Positions 1 through 7,668 are shown, numbered from the stretch's first letter. The stretch: DNA of 11,122 nucleotides from Oscillospiraceae bacterium (GCA_031271325.1 JAISVY010000022.1:1-11122); one strand, 5' to 3'. Numbers and translations are program-made. Notes: generated from the letters alone by a model not told the origin.

Positions 1-1094
1 GCGAGTTCGCGCTTCAGGACGTTTTCGCTCAACATACTGGTTGTGACTTGATAATACTTTTTAGTATCCTGCCGGACAGCGAGAAAATCCACCTCGGTAT
101 CATACCATTTCCCGATGAACACCGAATACCCGCGCCGCAGCAGCTCAAAATAAACTACCGTCTCCAGCATATGCCCTATATCGCCGCCGGTATAGCCCAT
201 CAAGGCGTTTCGGATACCGGAATCTGTGACATAGAATTTGGACAGGGTTTTGAGCTGTTCTTTTCCCTTGATGTCAAAGCGTCCAGCCTGATAAACGATA
301 TACGCTTTTTGAAGCGTATCAAGGTAGGCCATGACGGTGGAAGACTTTACGTTTTCGCCTTTCTCTTGCGCGCTTAAAAACCCGCTGATTTTGTTGGCGG
401 ATAGGATATTCCCGGTATTGCCGATAACATAGCGGATGATCTTTTCCAGCAGGGCAACATCTTTGCTCTTGGTGCGCGCCACAACATCCTTGACGACAAC
501 GGTATTGTATATGCCGAGAAGGAAATCGAATACGACAGGGTCTTCTTGCGGGAGTGTTGTTACGGCGGGCAGACAGCCGTATTTGAGATATTGCCGAAAC
601 TTGTCCTCTCTGCTCCAGTCCGTTGGAAGATGGTCAAACAGAAGGAATTCCTTGAAAGACAGCGGCAGCATTTTAATCTCCACATAACGCCCGGAGAGCA
701 GGGTTGATATATCCGACGACAGCAGATGCGCGTTGGAACCGGTGATGTAGACGTCCACATCCAAGCCGCTTTCTACACTGAGGCTGTTGACCGCCTTTTC
801 CCAATGCTCCACCTGTTGTATCTCGTCAAGAAGGAGATAGCACTTGCCGGATACCGGGATTTTTTCACGCACCAGCTTGTAGAATTGTCGGTACTCTACG
901 ACCTCGTCGTAATCCATCAGCTCAAAGTTGATGTCTATGATATTTTCCGGCTTTACACCCGTCCTCAGTAATTCCCGCTTAAACAATTGCAGCAGCGTAG
1001 ACTTGCCGCAGCGCCGCAGCCCCGTGATAACCTTGATCAACGGGTTGTCTCTGTAAGCGTTTAGGCGTTCCATGTATTGTGCGCGCGGCACCAT
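1..1094 (-). CDS. AAA family ATPase with DUF4143 C-terminal domain, partial (3' end outside window)
   Basis: The reverse strand is open for 364 codons from an ATG at 1094 to the left edge, so the C-terminus is cut off. The start is supported by AGAGGTG 7 nt upstream. Seen: Walker A GLRRCGKS at residues 25-32, Walker B YLLLDEI at 86-92, a probable sensor segment VYITGSN near 114-120, and a C-terminal stretch ETVVYFELLRRG...EVDFLA near 310-350. This order is that of the AAA_14 + DUF4143 ATPases, which usually run about 400-450 residues, so most of the protein is present. The C-terminal domain of the family resembles a restriction-endonuclease fold. The cellular role is unknown for nearly all members; links to DNA metabolism or toxin-antitoxin-like systems are only suggestions. 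It is a single gene with its own promoter. No frameshift is visible. Confidence 0.93.
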   Translation of the reverse strand, partial: MVPRAQYMERLNAYRDNPLIKVITGLRRCGKSTLLQLFKRELLRTGVKPENIIDINFELMDYDEVVEYRQFYKLVREKIPVSGKCYLLLDEIQQVEHWEKAVNSLSVESGLDVDVYITGSNAHLLSSDISTLLSGRYVEIKMLPLSFKEFLLFDHLPTDWSREDKFRQYLKYGCLPAVTTLPQEDPVVFDFLLGIYNTVVVKDVVARTKSKDVALLEKIIRYVIGNTGNILSANKISGFLSAQEKGENVKSSTVMAYLDTLQKAYIVYQAGRFDIKGKEQLKTLSKFYVTDSGIRNALMGYTGGDIGHMLETVVYFELLRRGYSVFIGKWYDTEVDFLAVRQDTKKYYQVTTSMLSENVLKREL

Positions 1095-1113
1095 CAAAAA
1101 TCACCTCTCTTCT

Positions 1114-1142
1114 ATTATAGGGGGAAAAAGCAAAAATTACAA
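1114..1142 (-). promoter_or_regulatory. Putative promoter of the AAA/DUF4143 ATPase gene
   Basis: Reverse strand: -35 TTGTAA (1142-1137), 17-nt spacer, perfect -10 TATAAT (1119-1114). The predicted start, near 1107, would give a leader of only about 13 nt that barely contains the Shine-Dalgarno. The -35 overlaps the first bases of the hairpin at 1141-1172. Confidence 0.55.
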
Positions 1143-1172
1143 CAGTTTTTCCCGCGCAGGGGAAAAACTGTT
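1141..1172. terminator. Terminator-like perfect 13-bp hairpin
   Basis: AACAGTTTTTCCC (1141-1153) is the exact reverse complement of 1160-1172, with a 6-nt loop. T-rich runs follow on both strands (TTTTGA on plus, TTGTAATTTTTGC on minus). It could stop leftward read-through from the tRNA gene before the ATPase gene, or it may be the end of the repeat element that fills 1173-1435. Confidence 0.5.
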
Positions 1173-1256
1173 TTGATGGGGAGCTTTTTCGACAGACTGG
1201 GGGCGGTTGTCCCCGACCGCACGTAACCCCGGAAAATTCCGCAGTCTCGGGGAACC

Positions 1257-1317
1257 GAGGACGGTCGCCCTACATGAGGATACCGCTTTTTGTGCATTTT
1301 GTCCGTTGATGCGTTTG
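1257..1317 (-). repeat. Dispersed intergenic repeat, copy A
   Basis: Read on the minus strand this 61-bp stretch matches 7958-8018 at about 54 of 62 aligned positions with two single-base gaps; both start CAAACGCAT and end CCGTCCTC. It lies in the 1173-1435 intergenic stretch, where I see no gene. That stretch also contains short GC-rich inverted repeats such as CCCCG...CGGGG around 1226-1255. Its reading frames look like chance translations of a repeat. Confidence 0.7.
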
Positions 1318-1435
1318 TCGTGCCGCAGGTTGCATACAAAGCGGAAACCCTCAGATTTCGGGCGGCGGGGAACACCCTGCAATTGAATTTCGGGTCGTAA
1401 AGGGCAAACAAGGGACAACGGCAGCTTTCCGGGGG

Positions 1436-1479
1436 CAAAGAAAACCGCGAACCCATTGCAGCACAACGGATTCACGGTT
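1436..1479 (-). terminator. Rho-independent terminator of tRNA-Pro
   Basis: Reverse strand: AACCGTGAATCC (1479-1468), 13-nt loop, GGGTTCGCGGTT (1454-1443), followed by TTCTTTG. The 12-bp stem has two G-T wobbles. It starts 8 nt after the tRNA 3' end. Confidence 0.7.
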
Positions 1480-1486
1480 CTAGAAA

Positions 1487-1563
1487 TGGTCCGAGTGACA
1501 GGAGTTGAACCTGCGGCCTCTTGAACCCCATTCAAGCGCGCTACCAAGCTGCGCCACACCCGG
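1487..1563 (-). tRNA. tRNA-Pro (anticodon GGG)
   Basis: A 77-nt cloverleaf fits fully on the reverse strand: acceptor CCGGGTG/CACTCGG (one G-T), D stem GCGC/GCGC, anticodon stem CTTGA/TCAAG with loop ATGGGGT, variable AGGCC, T arm GCAGG-TTCAACT-CCTGT, discriminator A and an encoded CCA. The loop places GGG at 34-36, which reads CCC and CCU proline codons. It is monocistronic, with a consensus promoter and its own terminator. Confidence 0.97.
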
Positions 1564-1642
1564 AAACGACGGCGGTTGACAATGAGCAACGGTCACAGAA
1601 TGCGGTGTTTTGTATCGCTGCCCGTCTGCCGCCAGTGTCATT

Positions 1643-1671
1643 ATTATACATGAGATTTCACGCACCGTCAA
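1643..1671 (-). promoter_or_regulatory. Promoter of tRNA-Pro
   Basis: Reverse strand: -35 TTGACG (1671-1666), exactly 17-nt spacer, -10 TATAAT (1648-1643). The start near 1636 leaves a leader of about 73 nt before the mature tRNA. Confidence 0.8.
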
Positions 1672-1692
1672 GAGGAAATTGCGCCGAATCAC

Positions 1693-1706
1693 GACAACCG
1701 GTTGTC
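1693..1706. promoter_or_regulatory. Perfect 14-bp palindrome, possible protein-binding site
   Basis: GACAACCGGTTGTC is fully self-complementary. It lies 21 bp upstream of the -35 of the leftward tRNA promoter and about 130 bp upstream of the rightward surface-protein promoter. No regulator is identified, and a chance palindrome is possible. The rest of 1707-1827 is AT-rich upstream DNA in which I see nothing definite. Confidence 0.25.
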
Positions 1707-1827
1707 ACTTTCCCGAAAGCCGCGCTCTTATAGATAAGCATGTATTTATTTACAAAAAATTCACACACGATTTGCAGCCTTTTGGCTCCACTGCATCTAG
1801 TTTACATAAATCTAAACCACCGCGTAT

Positions 1828-1870
1828 ATTGTCGTTGACAATCCCCTAAAATCTTGCTATACTGACAATC
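1828..1870 (+). promoter_or_regulatory. Operator-like hexamer repeats over the SLH-protein promoter
   Basis: ATTGTC-gtt-GACAAT (1828-1842) is an inverted repeat over the -35. The extended unit TGACAATC occurs at 1836-1843 and again at 1863-1870, next to the expected transcription start. The copies flanking the promoter suggest a regulator site, but none is known to me for this motif. Confidence 0.35.
1835..1863 (+). promoter_or_regulatory. Promoter of the SLH surface-protein gene
   Basis: -35 TTGACA (1835-1840), 17-nt spacer, -10 TATACT (1858-1863). The start near 1870 gives a leader of about 90 nt. The near-consensus boxes fit a strongly expressed envelope protein. Confidence 0.85.
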
Positions 1871-1960
1871 GGGGTTTCCGGTATATGGAATGGCGGTCAA
1901 TCGGTTCCTGCGGCTATACTGTTTGCGAAACCTACAAATATGAATCAGGAGGCAAAATCA

Positions 1961-4900
1961 ATGAAAGGTACATATAAGCGCGTCTGGTCGCGTTTACTCG
2001 CGGGGGTGCTTATCTTTGCCATATTGGCGCCCGGATTCGGGCTTTTGCCCGCAGCGCAGGCGTATCCCAGCACCAGTTTGTCCGGCACGGTATATGCGCC
2101 CATGTCCTATTCACCTGTTTTGAGCTATTTTGCTTGGGATAGCGGTCTTCCGAGCGATTATTCCGCCTACACAATGTTTTCTCATACAGGTACGCTACCG
2201 CCGGGATTGTCGCTAAACGGAACTACCGGTGAAATCAGCGGAACACCCACAGTTACCGGACCTTACTTTGTCACGGTAACAGCAAAGACACCTACCTTCG
2301 GCACTCCGACAGGCACAATGGGGATAACCATCACCGTATCGCCCGGTCAGATGACAGTGAACCCCACCACCTATACCGAAACCATCCCGGTCGGCTCCTC
2401 AAAATCGGTGGATGCAAGCCTCTTGGTGAGCGGGGGCAGCGGCTCCTATACGTTCATTACCGCAACTAGTAACGCATTAACTGTCACACCCAGCGGTCGA
2501 TTTGTGACCGTCACGGTCCCTCAAAACACACCGGCTGGCACTTATCCGGTCAACTTCACCGTTACGGATTCAAGCTCTTCTGTTTCAGGGACGTTCAATG
2601 TGAACGTAACGACCAGTCTGGGTTCGCTCGGAGGTACGGTAAGTATTACTTATAAGTCTTTGGGCGACAGCGTGGGCAGTACATGGACAGCGACCATTAA
2701 TCCGACCTTAAACGGGGTTACCGTAACCAATTTGCAGCTTCTCGGAACCATCACCTATACATGGTCATGGCAAAGCCCGGTCCAAATCCTTCAGCAGGGC
2801 AATTCGTCTTCCTATACCCTGCAGCAGAACGACATCGGAAAGGTGCTGGTCTTGACAGTCACGGCGTCAGCCGCCACAGGCAGTATAATCCAGCAATTCC
2901 CGCTTGGCGCCGCCACCGACCAGCAGCAGGTGGACGCGGTTGCCTCTTGGCTGACGTGGGAACACATCCGCGGCACAAACGGAAACCAGCAAACCTACTA
3001 CAACGGCAGTTACTATTATCCCGTTAGCGGCAACTTTTATTTGAGCACGTCGATCCCCACGTCATACGTGCTCAACGGAGTCAACGTCCCTATCGCGAGC
3101 GCCAGCATCAACATCTCATACAGCTTCACGAACCTGAATCCGCAGTATACCGGGTTTTCCGTTGTCAGCAACGGAACCAACGGAGGAACGGTCACCCTTC
3201 CCACTACCGGTGTCACCACGACGGCGACGCTGCAAATCACGATCGGCAAAAGCGGCACTACCGCTTATAACTATTCCAGAACATTCCCCGTAATGTCCGG
3301 TACCGGCAGTTCCATTCTCCAAGCCGCCTCAAACCGCCTGCAATTCCAGAGCGGTAGCACCTATGTCAACATCGGCGGCAATAACGCGAACACTTACGAT
3401 TATCTTTCAGCGCCCGGAACCAACAGCCAGAACTACTACCGGGTTGTCAGCAACCTCAGCCTCCCGCTGGAGATGAGCAGCTCCTCAAACAACAGCGCCG
3501 CTGATGTGAATATTTACTGGACGCCCTATATAATATCGGGAACCTCATTATCCCCCGCCAACCTCATCGATACAGGCTCCAACAGCAGCACACGCGGCAC
3601 GATCTACCCGCTGACGAGCGATGTCCTGATCCGCCTCACGGCGACGCTGTCACAGAAGAACAGCCAAGGCGGAACCCTGACAAAAGACTTCTACCTCAAC
3701 ATCAAAGCGTCCAACAACCAAGAATCGGTGCGCCTGACCAAAGAGTGGCTCACATGGAGCATCATCCGCAACAAGAACACCTATGAAAACGACGTATACT
3801 CCAACCTCAACCTGCCAACGGGACACGAAACGCACGGCACCACAATCACTTGGTCTTCAGACAGAACCTCCTCTATTTCCAACGACGGCGAAGTGACTCC
3901 TCCCTCGTCGGGAACCATTAACGTGCGCCTGACGGCGACGATCAGCAAGGGTACCGGAAGCAACGCCGCTTCGGATACCGAATACTTCAACCTCACCGTC
4001 ACCGTTCCCTCCTCCAACCAAGATCAGGCGGAAGCAGCCGCGGCGGCGGCCGCTTGGTGGGATACCATCAAAAACGGGAACCCGGCGCAGGACGAAGTAG
4101 CGGGCGACCTCTACTTCCCCTCCGAAGGGTTGTACGAAACGTCCCTTTCCTGGTCTTCAAGCAGAACCTCCACCATCTCCGATAGCGGGTCGGTCACCGC
4201 TCCCACGTCGGGTGACGCCGTAGAGGTCACCATTACGGTTACCGCTACAAAGGATTCCGCGCGCGTCACCGCCACCATCACGGTGGAAGTGCTGCCGATC
4301 ACGAACGACAGAGACGCGGTCACGGCCGCCAAAAACAGCCTGACATGGAATACCATCCGAAACGCGAACACGGAGCAAAACGCGGTATCCACCGACCTCA
4401 ACCTGCCCACTGCCGGCAAATACAACACGCGCATTACATGGACATCCAGCCGGCCGGAAATCATCTCGGCGACCGGAAAGGTGACCGCCACCCAGAATAC
4501 CAGCGTGGTGTTGACCGCTTCCTTTGAGAGAGGCTCCGTCCGCGATTCAAAAACGTTTACGCTGGTGGTGACCGCTTCGACGTCGGCAAGCGGCGTCACG
4601 GAAACCGCCACCGCCATGACCTCCGTTACGACGCAAACCGATTTCGCGGCGCAGACGCAATACGGCACCGCTGGATTCACCGTCAGCGCGAATATGCTTG
4701 ACATCGCCTTCGACGCCAAAGCCGTGGGTACCATTTACAGCCAGGCGAACGGCAGCATCGTAATCAACGCGAAAATCGTACCGGCAGCCGAGGTGCCGCA
4801 GACCGTCCGTCAACGGATCGGCGACCGCAACGTATACGACCTCACGATCACGGGCGGCACCGGAAACATCGCGAACTTCAACGGCGGCATGGCTACCGTG

Positions 4901-5638
4901 AGGGTTCCGTATAACCTCAACATCGGCGAGAAGCCCAACGCGCTGGTGGTATATTATCTGGATTCTCAAAACAATCTGAATCTGGTGCGCGGGTTCTACG
5001 ACTCGGTCAACAGAGAGATTGTGTTCAAAACCAAGCACTTCTCACGCTTCGCCATCGGTTACAACCCGAAGTCATATTCCGACATCGCGGACACCCCCTG
5101 GGCAACGGACGCCATCGAGTTTATCGCCGCCCGCGAACTGACCATCGGGATCTATGGCATGAACTATAGACCCGGCGACCCCCTCACCCGCGGCGTATTC
5201 ACCGCCAACCTGATGAAGGCTTACGGCATCGCGATCGACAGAGGCGCCACCGAAAACTTCGCCGACGTGAACCTTCAGGACGAATACGCGCCGTACCTCG
5301 CGACCGGCAAAAAGATGGGCATCATCCAAGGCACCGGCGGCAACAACTTTGAGCCGGAGCGCCAGATCGGACGCGCGGAGATGTTCGCCCTGCTCTACAA
5401 CGTACTGAAAGCCATCGGTGAAGCGCCCCCGCCCGTCGCGGGAGGCAAGACGCTTTCGTATTTTGCCGATTCCTCCGAGGTCAGCGTGTGGTTCAGAGAG
5501 GGCGTGGAAGCGCTGCTGCAAGCGGGCATGATCGACGGCACCGGCGTAGACAGCCTCAACAGACCCCTCCTCAAACCCAAGGACCTGGCCGGTCGCGCCA
5601 CCATGGCGGGGATGATCCAAAACCTGCTGACCCGGTAA
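1961..5638 (+). CDS. Secreted multi-Ig-like protein with three C-terminal SLH domains
   Basis: I choose the ATG at 1961 (1225 residues), because AGGAGG at 1947-1952 sits 8 nt before it; an in-frame ATG at 1940 precedes this Shine-Dalgarno. Residues 1-34 are a signal peptide (KR-rich start, hydrophobic core, AQA cleavage). Then follow a putative-Ig (He_PIG-like, LPPGLSL..GEISGTP) module around 55-125 and two more beta-rich modules to about 315. Further modules share the pattern LTWxxIRNxNxxxxxVxxxLxLP...WSSxR, clear at about 586-685, 686-780 and 780-876 and degenerate at 320-450; this resembles atrophied bacterial Ig domains. A beta-rich domain (877-1036) leads into three SLH repeats (1037-1225) with TRGVF, GRAEM and GRATM motifs. 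SLH domains bind pyruvylated secondary cell-wall polymer, so it should be displayed on the cell surface as an S-layer protein or adhesin. Residues near 690 carry a seven-alanine run. The ligand is unknown. Confidence 0.95.
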   Translation: MKGTYKRVWSRLLAGVLIFAILAPGFGLLPAAQAYPSTSLSGTVYAPMSYSPVLSYFAWDSGLPSDYSAYTMFSHTGTLPPGLSLNGTTGEISGTPTVTGPYFVTVTAKTPTFGTPTGTMGITITVSPGQMTVNPTTYTETIPVGSSKSVDASLLVSGGSGSYTFITATSNALTVTPSGRFVTVTVPQNTPAGTYPVNFTVTDSSSSVSGTFNVNVTTSLGSLGGTVSITYKSLGDSVGSTWTATINPTLNGVTVTNLQLLGTITYTWSWQSPVQILQQGNSSSYTLQQNDIGKVLVLTVTASAATGSIIQQFPLGAATDQQQVDAVASWLTWEHIRGTNGNQQTYYNGSYYYPVSGNFYLSTSIPTSYVLNGVNVPIASASINISYSFTNLNPQYTGFSVVSNGTNGGTVTLPTTGVTTTATLQITIGKSGTTAYNYSRTFPVMSGTGSSILQAASNRLQFQSGSTYVNIGGNNANTYDYLSAPGTNSQNYYRVVSNLSLPLEMSSSSNNSAADVNIYWTPYIISGTSLSPANLIDTGSNSSTRGTIYPLTSDVLIRLTATLSQKNSQGGTLTKDFYLNIKASNNQESVRLTKEWLTWSIIRNKNTYENDVYSNLNLPTGHETHGTTITWSSDRTSSISNDGEVTPPSSGTINVRLTATISKGTGSNAASDTEYFNLTVTVPSSNQDQAEAAAAAAAWWDTIKNGNPAQDEVAGDLYFPSEGLYETSLSWSSSRTSTISDSGSVTAPTSGDAVEVTITVTATKDSARVTATITVEVLPITNDRDAVTAAKNSLTWNTIRNANTEQNAVSTDLNLPTAGKYNTRITWTSSRPEIISATGKVTATQNTSVVLTASFERGSVRDSKTFTLVVTASTSASGVTETATAMTSVTTQTDFAAQTQYGTAGFTVSANMLDIAFDAKAVGTIYSQANGSIVINAKIVPAAEVPQTVRQRIGDRNVYDLTITGGTGNIANFNGGMATVRVPYNLNIGEKPNALVVYYLDSQNNLNLVRGFYDSVNREIVFKTKHFSRFAIGYNPKSYSDIADTPWATDAIEFIAARELTIGIYGMNYRPGDPLTRGVFTANLMKAYGIAIDRGATENFADVNLQDEYAPYLATGKKMGIIQGTGGNNFEPERQIGRAEMFALLYNVLKAIGEAPPPVAGGKTLSYFADSSEVSVWFREGVEALLQAGMIDGTGVDSLNRPLLKPKDLAGRATMAGMIQNLLTR

Positions 5639-5679
5639 CGAACGGGCTGTTTCACCCGCAAAACCTGACATAAATAATA

Positions 5680-5710
5680 AACCCCGGTCGAAAGACCGGG
5701 GTTGTTTTTG
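5680..5710. terminator. Rho-independent terminator between convergent genes
   Basis: AACCCCGGTC-GAAA-GACCGGGGTT (5680-5703) is a perfect 10-bp stem with a GAAA tetraloop, followed by GTTTTTG on the plus strand. On the minus strand TTATTATTTATG follows, so it may serve both the SLH gene and the leftward helicase gene. Confidence 0.9.
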
Positions 5711-5746
5711 TTGTAGCGGCGGGCGGACTGCCATCCGCCGCTACAA
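5711..5746. repeat. Short repeat hairpin overlapping the helicase stop codon
   Basis: TTGTAGCGGCGG (5711-5722) and CCGCCGCTACAA (5735-5746) form a perfect 12-bp inverted repeat with a 12-nt middle. Its TGTAGsGGCGG core resembles the ends of the other intergenic repeats here (1257-1280, 7998-8018, 10869-10881). The TAG stop of the leftward gene (5743-5741) lies inside one arm. Confidence 0.6.
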
Positions 5747-7573
5747 CGGCGCGTGATATTTCTTCAGAAACCCTTTTGTGACGGTTTTTGCGACAGCGTC
5801 TAAAAATTTCGCCTTGTCCGGCACCTGAACCTCGACCATCGTATTCATCCGCGTGTTCCACAAGATACCGCGCTTCAGCCCCAGCGCCACGGCGTAGCAG
5901 ACGCACTGCAAAACATGCTCGTGCGTCAGCTCGGATACAAATTTCAGCTCATACACGACGCCGTCTTTCACCACATCGGCAACTCCCAGCGCCGAAAACA
6001 GGCGATCTCCCTTTTTCGCGGGCGCAAAATGGATGGCGCAGGGAACCTGCACCGTTTCATCGGGCGAAAACAACGAGCCGAGCCGCTCTATGATTCGCTT
6101 CCGTTCGCCGCCGCCGACAAAGGGTACCGCGACTTGGTTTCTGTAGCGGTTCTGCGAGGTGTTCAGCGAGGTAAGAATCAGAATCTTTTGGTCAACGGAT
6201 AGGTCTGTCTCTTTCACGGGTTGCAAAAACGCCTTGTTTTTGTTGATTTCCAGCCAAAAGCGGATCGAGGCGTCGATGTCGTAGCGCTTGAAGAACACGG
6301 CTTCCTGATAGATTCCGATGCAGGGCGACAGGTCGATCAGCCCGTCCGCGCCCGCCACACGGATTTCCGAGGTTTCCCCCGGCGCGGGGAGCGTCGTCAG
6401 GCGCAGCAGCGCGTAACACGCCTCCACATCCTCTTTGTATTTGAAATCAAACATATCTGAAATGTCTGCGTTTTGAAACGTGCCGTTGGTCACGACTTCG
6501 GTAGAAAGCGTCTTTTCGGACAGCGTCCGCTCGCCGCGCGTAACGAAAATGATCCGCTCTTTGCCGCGGCTCGCCGCCACGCAAAAAATGTTGCGCAGAA
6601 TGATGTATGACTGCTGCGGCTGTGAAATCCGCACCTTCCAATACGCCTCGTCGTAATCAAAGACCACACAGATTTTACGTTCCAACCCCTTGCTGCTGTC
6701 AAACGTTGTGAAGATCGCGCTCGTGGGTTTCGGAGCGACGTTCCCGTCTTTATCCGATATGCTCGCATACACCGTGCTCTTGTTAAACGTGCCGGGGTGC
6801 TCCCGCTCCAGCAGGTTCAACGTTTTGGACAGGTCGCCGTTCCGGGAACCCAAGCACAGTATATCGCCCGGGTTCTGCTTCGCGAGGAACGCAACGGCGC
6901 TGCGGCGGTCCATCTCTTCCACAAGACAGTTTTGATTTACGCCGACGATCTTCTTGCGCCATATCCTGCCGAGCTTCGCCGCAAGCTCCGCCGAGAGCCG
7001 GAAGCAGCGCGTGAACTCCAGCTTGATATGAGCGCCCAGAAAACGCTCGATAAACTCCGGGACATACAGCACCGTGCTGTCGTAAATCTTTTGCTCCATA
7101 TCCCCCACGGCGATCACCTGCATCGCCGGGTTGACGGACTGTATGTTGCAAAGCAGCTCGGAAATCTCCTGACTGATGTCCTGATATTCGTCAATGATCA
7201 AAACGTCGTAGGGCGGGAGTTTTGGCTTGACGCGGTTAAATGTTTGAATCTGGTCGGAGGGCGGAATCTTCGCGCCCGTCGCTTTTTGCAGCGCCGCGAA
7301 CGCGAAGCCGTGATAGTTGGTCACCGTGACGTTCTTGTTCTTGATCTTTTCCCTCGCGTCGATCTTGAGCAGCTTGTTGTACGTCAGATACAGAATACGC
7401 TTTCCGGCCGGCAGCGCGTCGCAAAGACGCTGGATTGCCGTCGTCTTCCCGCTGCCGATACAGGCGTCCACGAGAATGTTATGCCCCGCGGCAGCTTTCT
7501 CAATGAACAGCCGCTGTTCGGCGGACAAGTCAAAAGGGGCGCCGGGGCTTCTTAAATCGCCGGTCTTTTGCAT
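5741..7573 (-). CDS. UvrD/PcrA-like SF1 helicase with C-terminal PD-(D/E)XK nuclease-like domain
   Basis: The ATG at 7573 is preferred (610 residues): AAGGGGGG lies 7 nt upstream, and the 45 codons of open frame further upstream show no helicase features. SF1 motifs in order: Q-motif glutamine Q20; Walker A ACIGSGKT 37-44; YLTYNK 62-67; NYHGF 86-90; motif II DEYQD 128-132; motif III AVGDMEQKIY; motif IV FTRCFRLS; motif V TTFDSSKGLE; motif VI VAASRGKERI. The last 80 residues carry ADVV (D533), YELK (E542, K544) and HVLQ (Q556), the spacing of a PD-(D/E)XK nuclease of the RecB/Cas4 type. It would act on DNA in the cytoplasm, unwinding with possible cleavage. It is much shorter than AddA/RecB (about 1200 residues). 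No partner subunit is next to it, so a solo repair or defence role is inference. No convincing promoter was found in 7574-7630. Confidence 0.9.
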   Translation of the reverse strand: MQKTGDLRSPGAPFDLSAEQRLFIEKAAAGHNILVDACIGSGKTTAIQRLCDALPAGKRILYLTYNKLLKIDAREKIKNKNVTVTNYHGFAFAALQKATGAKIPPSDQIQTFNRVKPKLPPYDVLIIDEYQDISQEISELLCNIQSVNPAMQVIAVGDMEQKIYDSTVLYVPEFIERFLGAHIKLEFTRCFRLSAELAAKLGRIWRKKIVGVNQNCLVEEMDRRSAVAFLAKQNPGDILCLGSRNGDLSKTLNLLEREHPGTFNKSTVYASISDKDGNVAPKPTSAIFTTFDSSKGLERKICVVFDYDEAYWKVRISQPQQSYIILRNIFCVAASRGKERIIFVTRGERTLSEKTLSTEVVTNGTFQNADISDMFDFKYKEDVEACYALLRLTTLPAPGETSEIRVAGADGLIDLSPCIGIYQEAVFFKRYDIDASIRFWLEINKNKAFLQPVKETDLSVDQKILILTSLNTSQNRYRNQVAVPFVGGGERKRIIERLGSLFSPDETVQVPCAIHFAPAKKGDRLFSALGVADVVKDGVVYELKFVSELTHEHVLQCVCYAVALGLKRGILWNTRMNTMVEVQVPDKAKFLDAVAKTVTKGFLKKYHAPL

Positions 7574-7623
7574 GTTTTCGCCCCCCTTTCGTCGCGGTAA
7601 ACCCAATATATCGCAGGGTGACC

Positions 7624-7651
7624 AAGAAAAATTCGCGCTTGACGCGCGAAT
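7624..7651 (-). terminator. Rho-independent terminator ending the small-peptide mRNA
   Basis: Reverse strand: ATTCGCGC-gtcaa-GCGCGAAT, a perfect 8-bp stem (7651-7631), runs straight into TTTTTCTT (7631-7624). It would end leftward transcripts from the promoter at 7887-7915 before the helicase gene. The -35 of the opposing promoter lies in its loop and right arm. Confidence 0.75.
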
Positions 7652-7668
7652 ACCCGGCGTGGTACAAT
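7639..7668 (+). promoter_or_regulatory. Promoter of putative antisense RNA
   Basis: -35 TTGACG (7639-7644), 18-nt spacer, -10 TACAAT (7663-7668). No plausible protein start with a ribosome binding site follows before the terminator at 7721-7765, so a short non-coding RNA is the simplest product. Confidence 0.65.

Noticed and set aside
1115..1692. Several minus-strand open frames across the repeat region and tRNA-Pro
   Set aside because: They cross the tRNA, its terminator and the dispersed repeat, with no ribosome binding sites; best seen as repeat translations.
1940..1960. Upstream ATG as start of the SLH protein
   Set aside because: The Shine-Dalgarno AGGAGG lies inside these seven codons and is correctly spaced only for the ATG at 1961.
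4030..4056. Seven-alanine codon run as a simple-sequence repeat (phase variation)
   Set aside because: The codons are mixed GCA/GCC/GCG/GCT and repeat by triplets, so slippage would not shift the frame.
4111..4734. 207-codon antisense open frame inside the SLH gene
   Set aside because: The composition is a shadow of the Thr/Ser/Val-rich plus-strand gene, with no ribosome binding site and no recognisable domain.
5072..5734. 220-codon antisense frame over the SLH domains and terminator
   Set aside because: It runs through a strong terminator and mirrors the clearly conserved SLH repeats.
6797..7555. 252-codon plus-strand frame inside the helicase gene
   Set aside because: It is opposite the conserved helicase motifs, with no ribosome binding site or domain.
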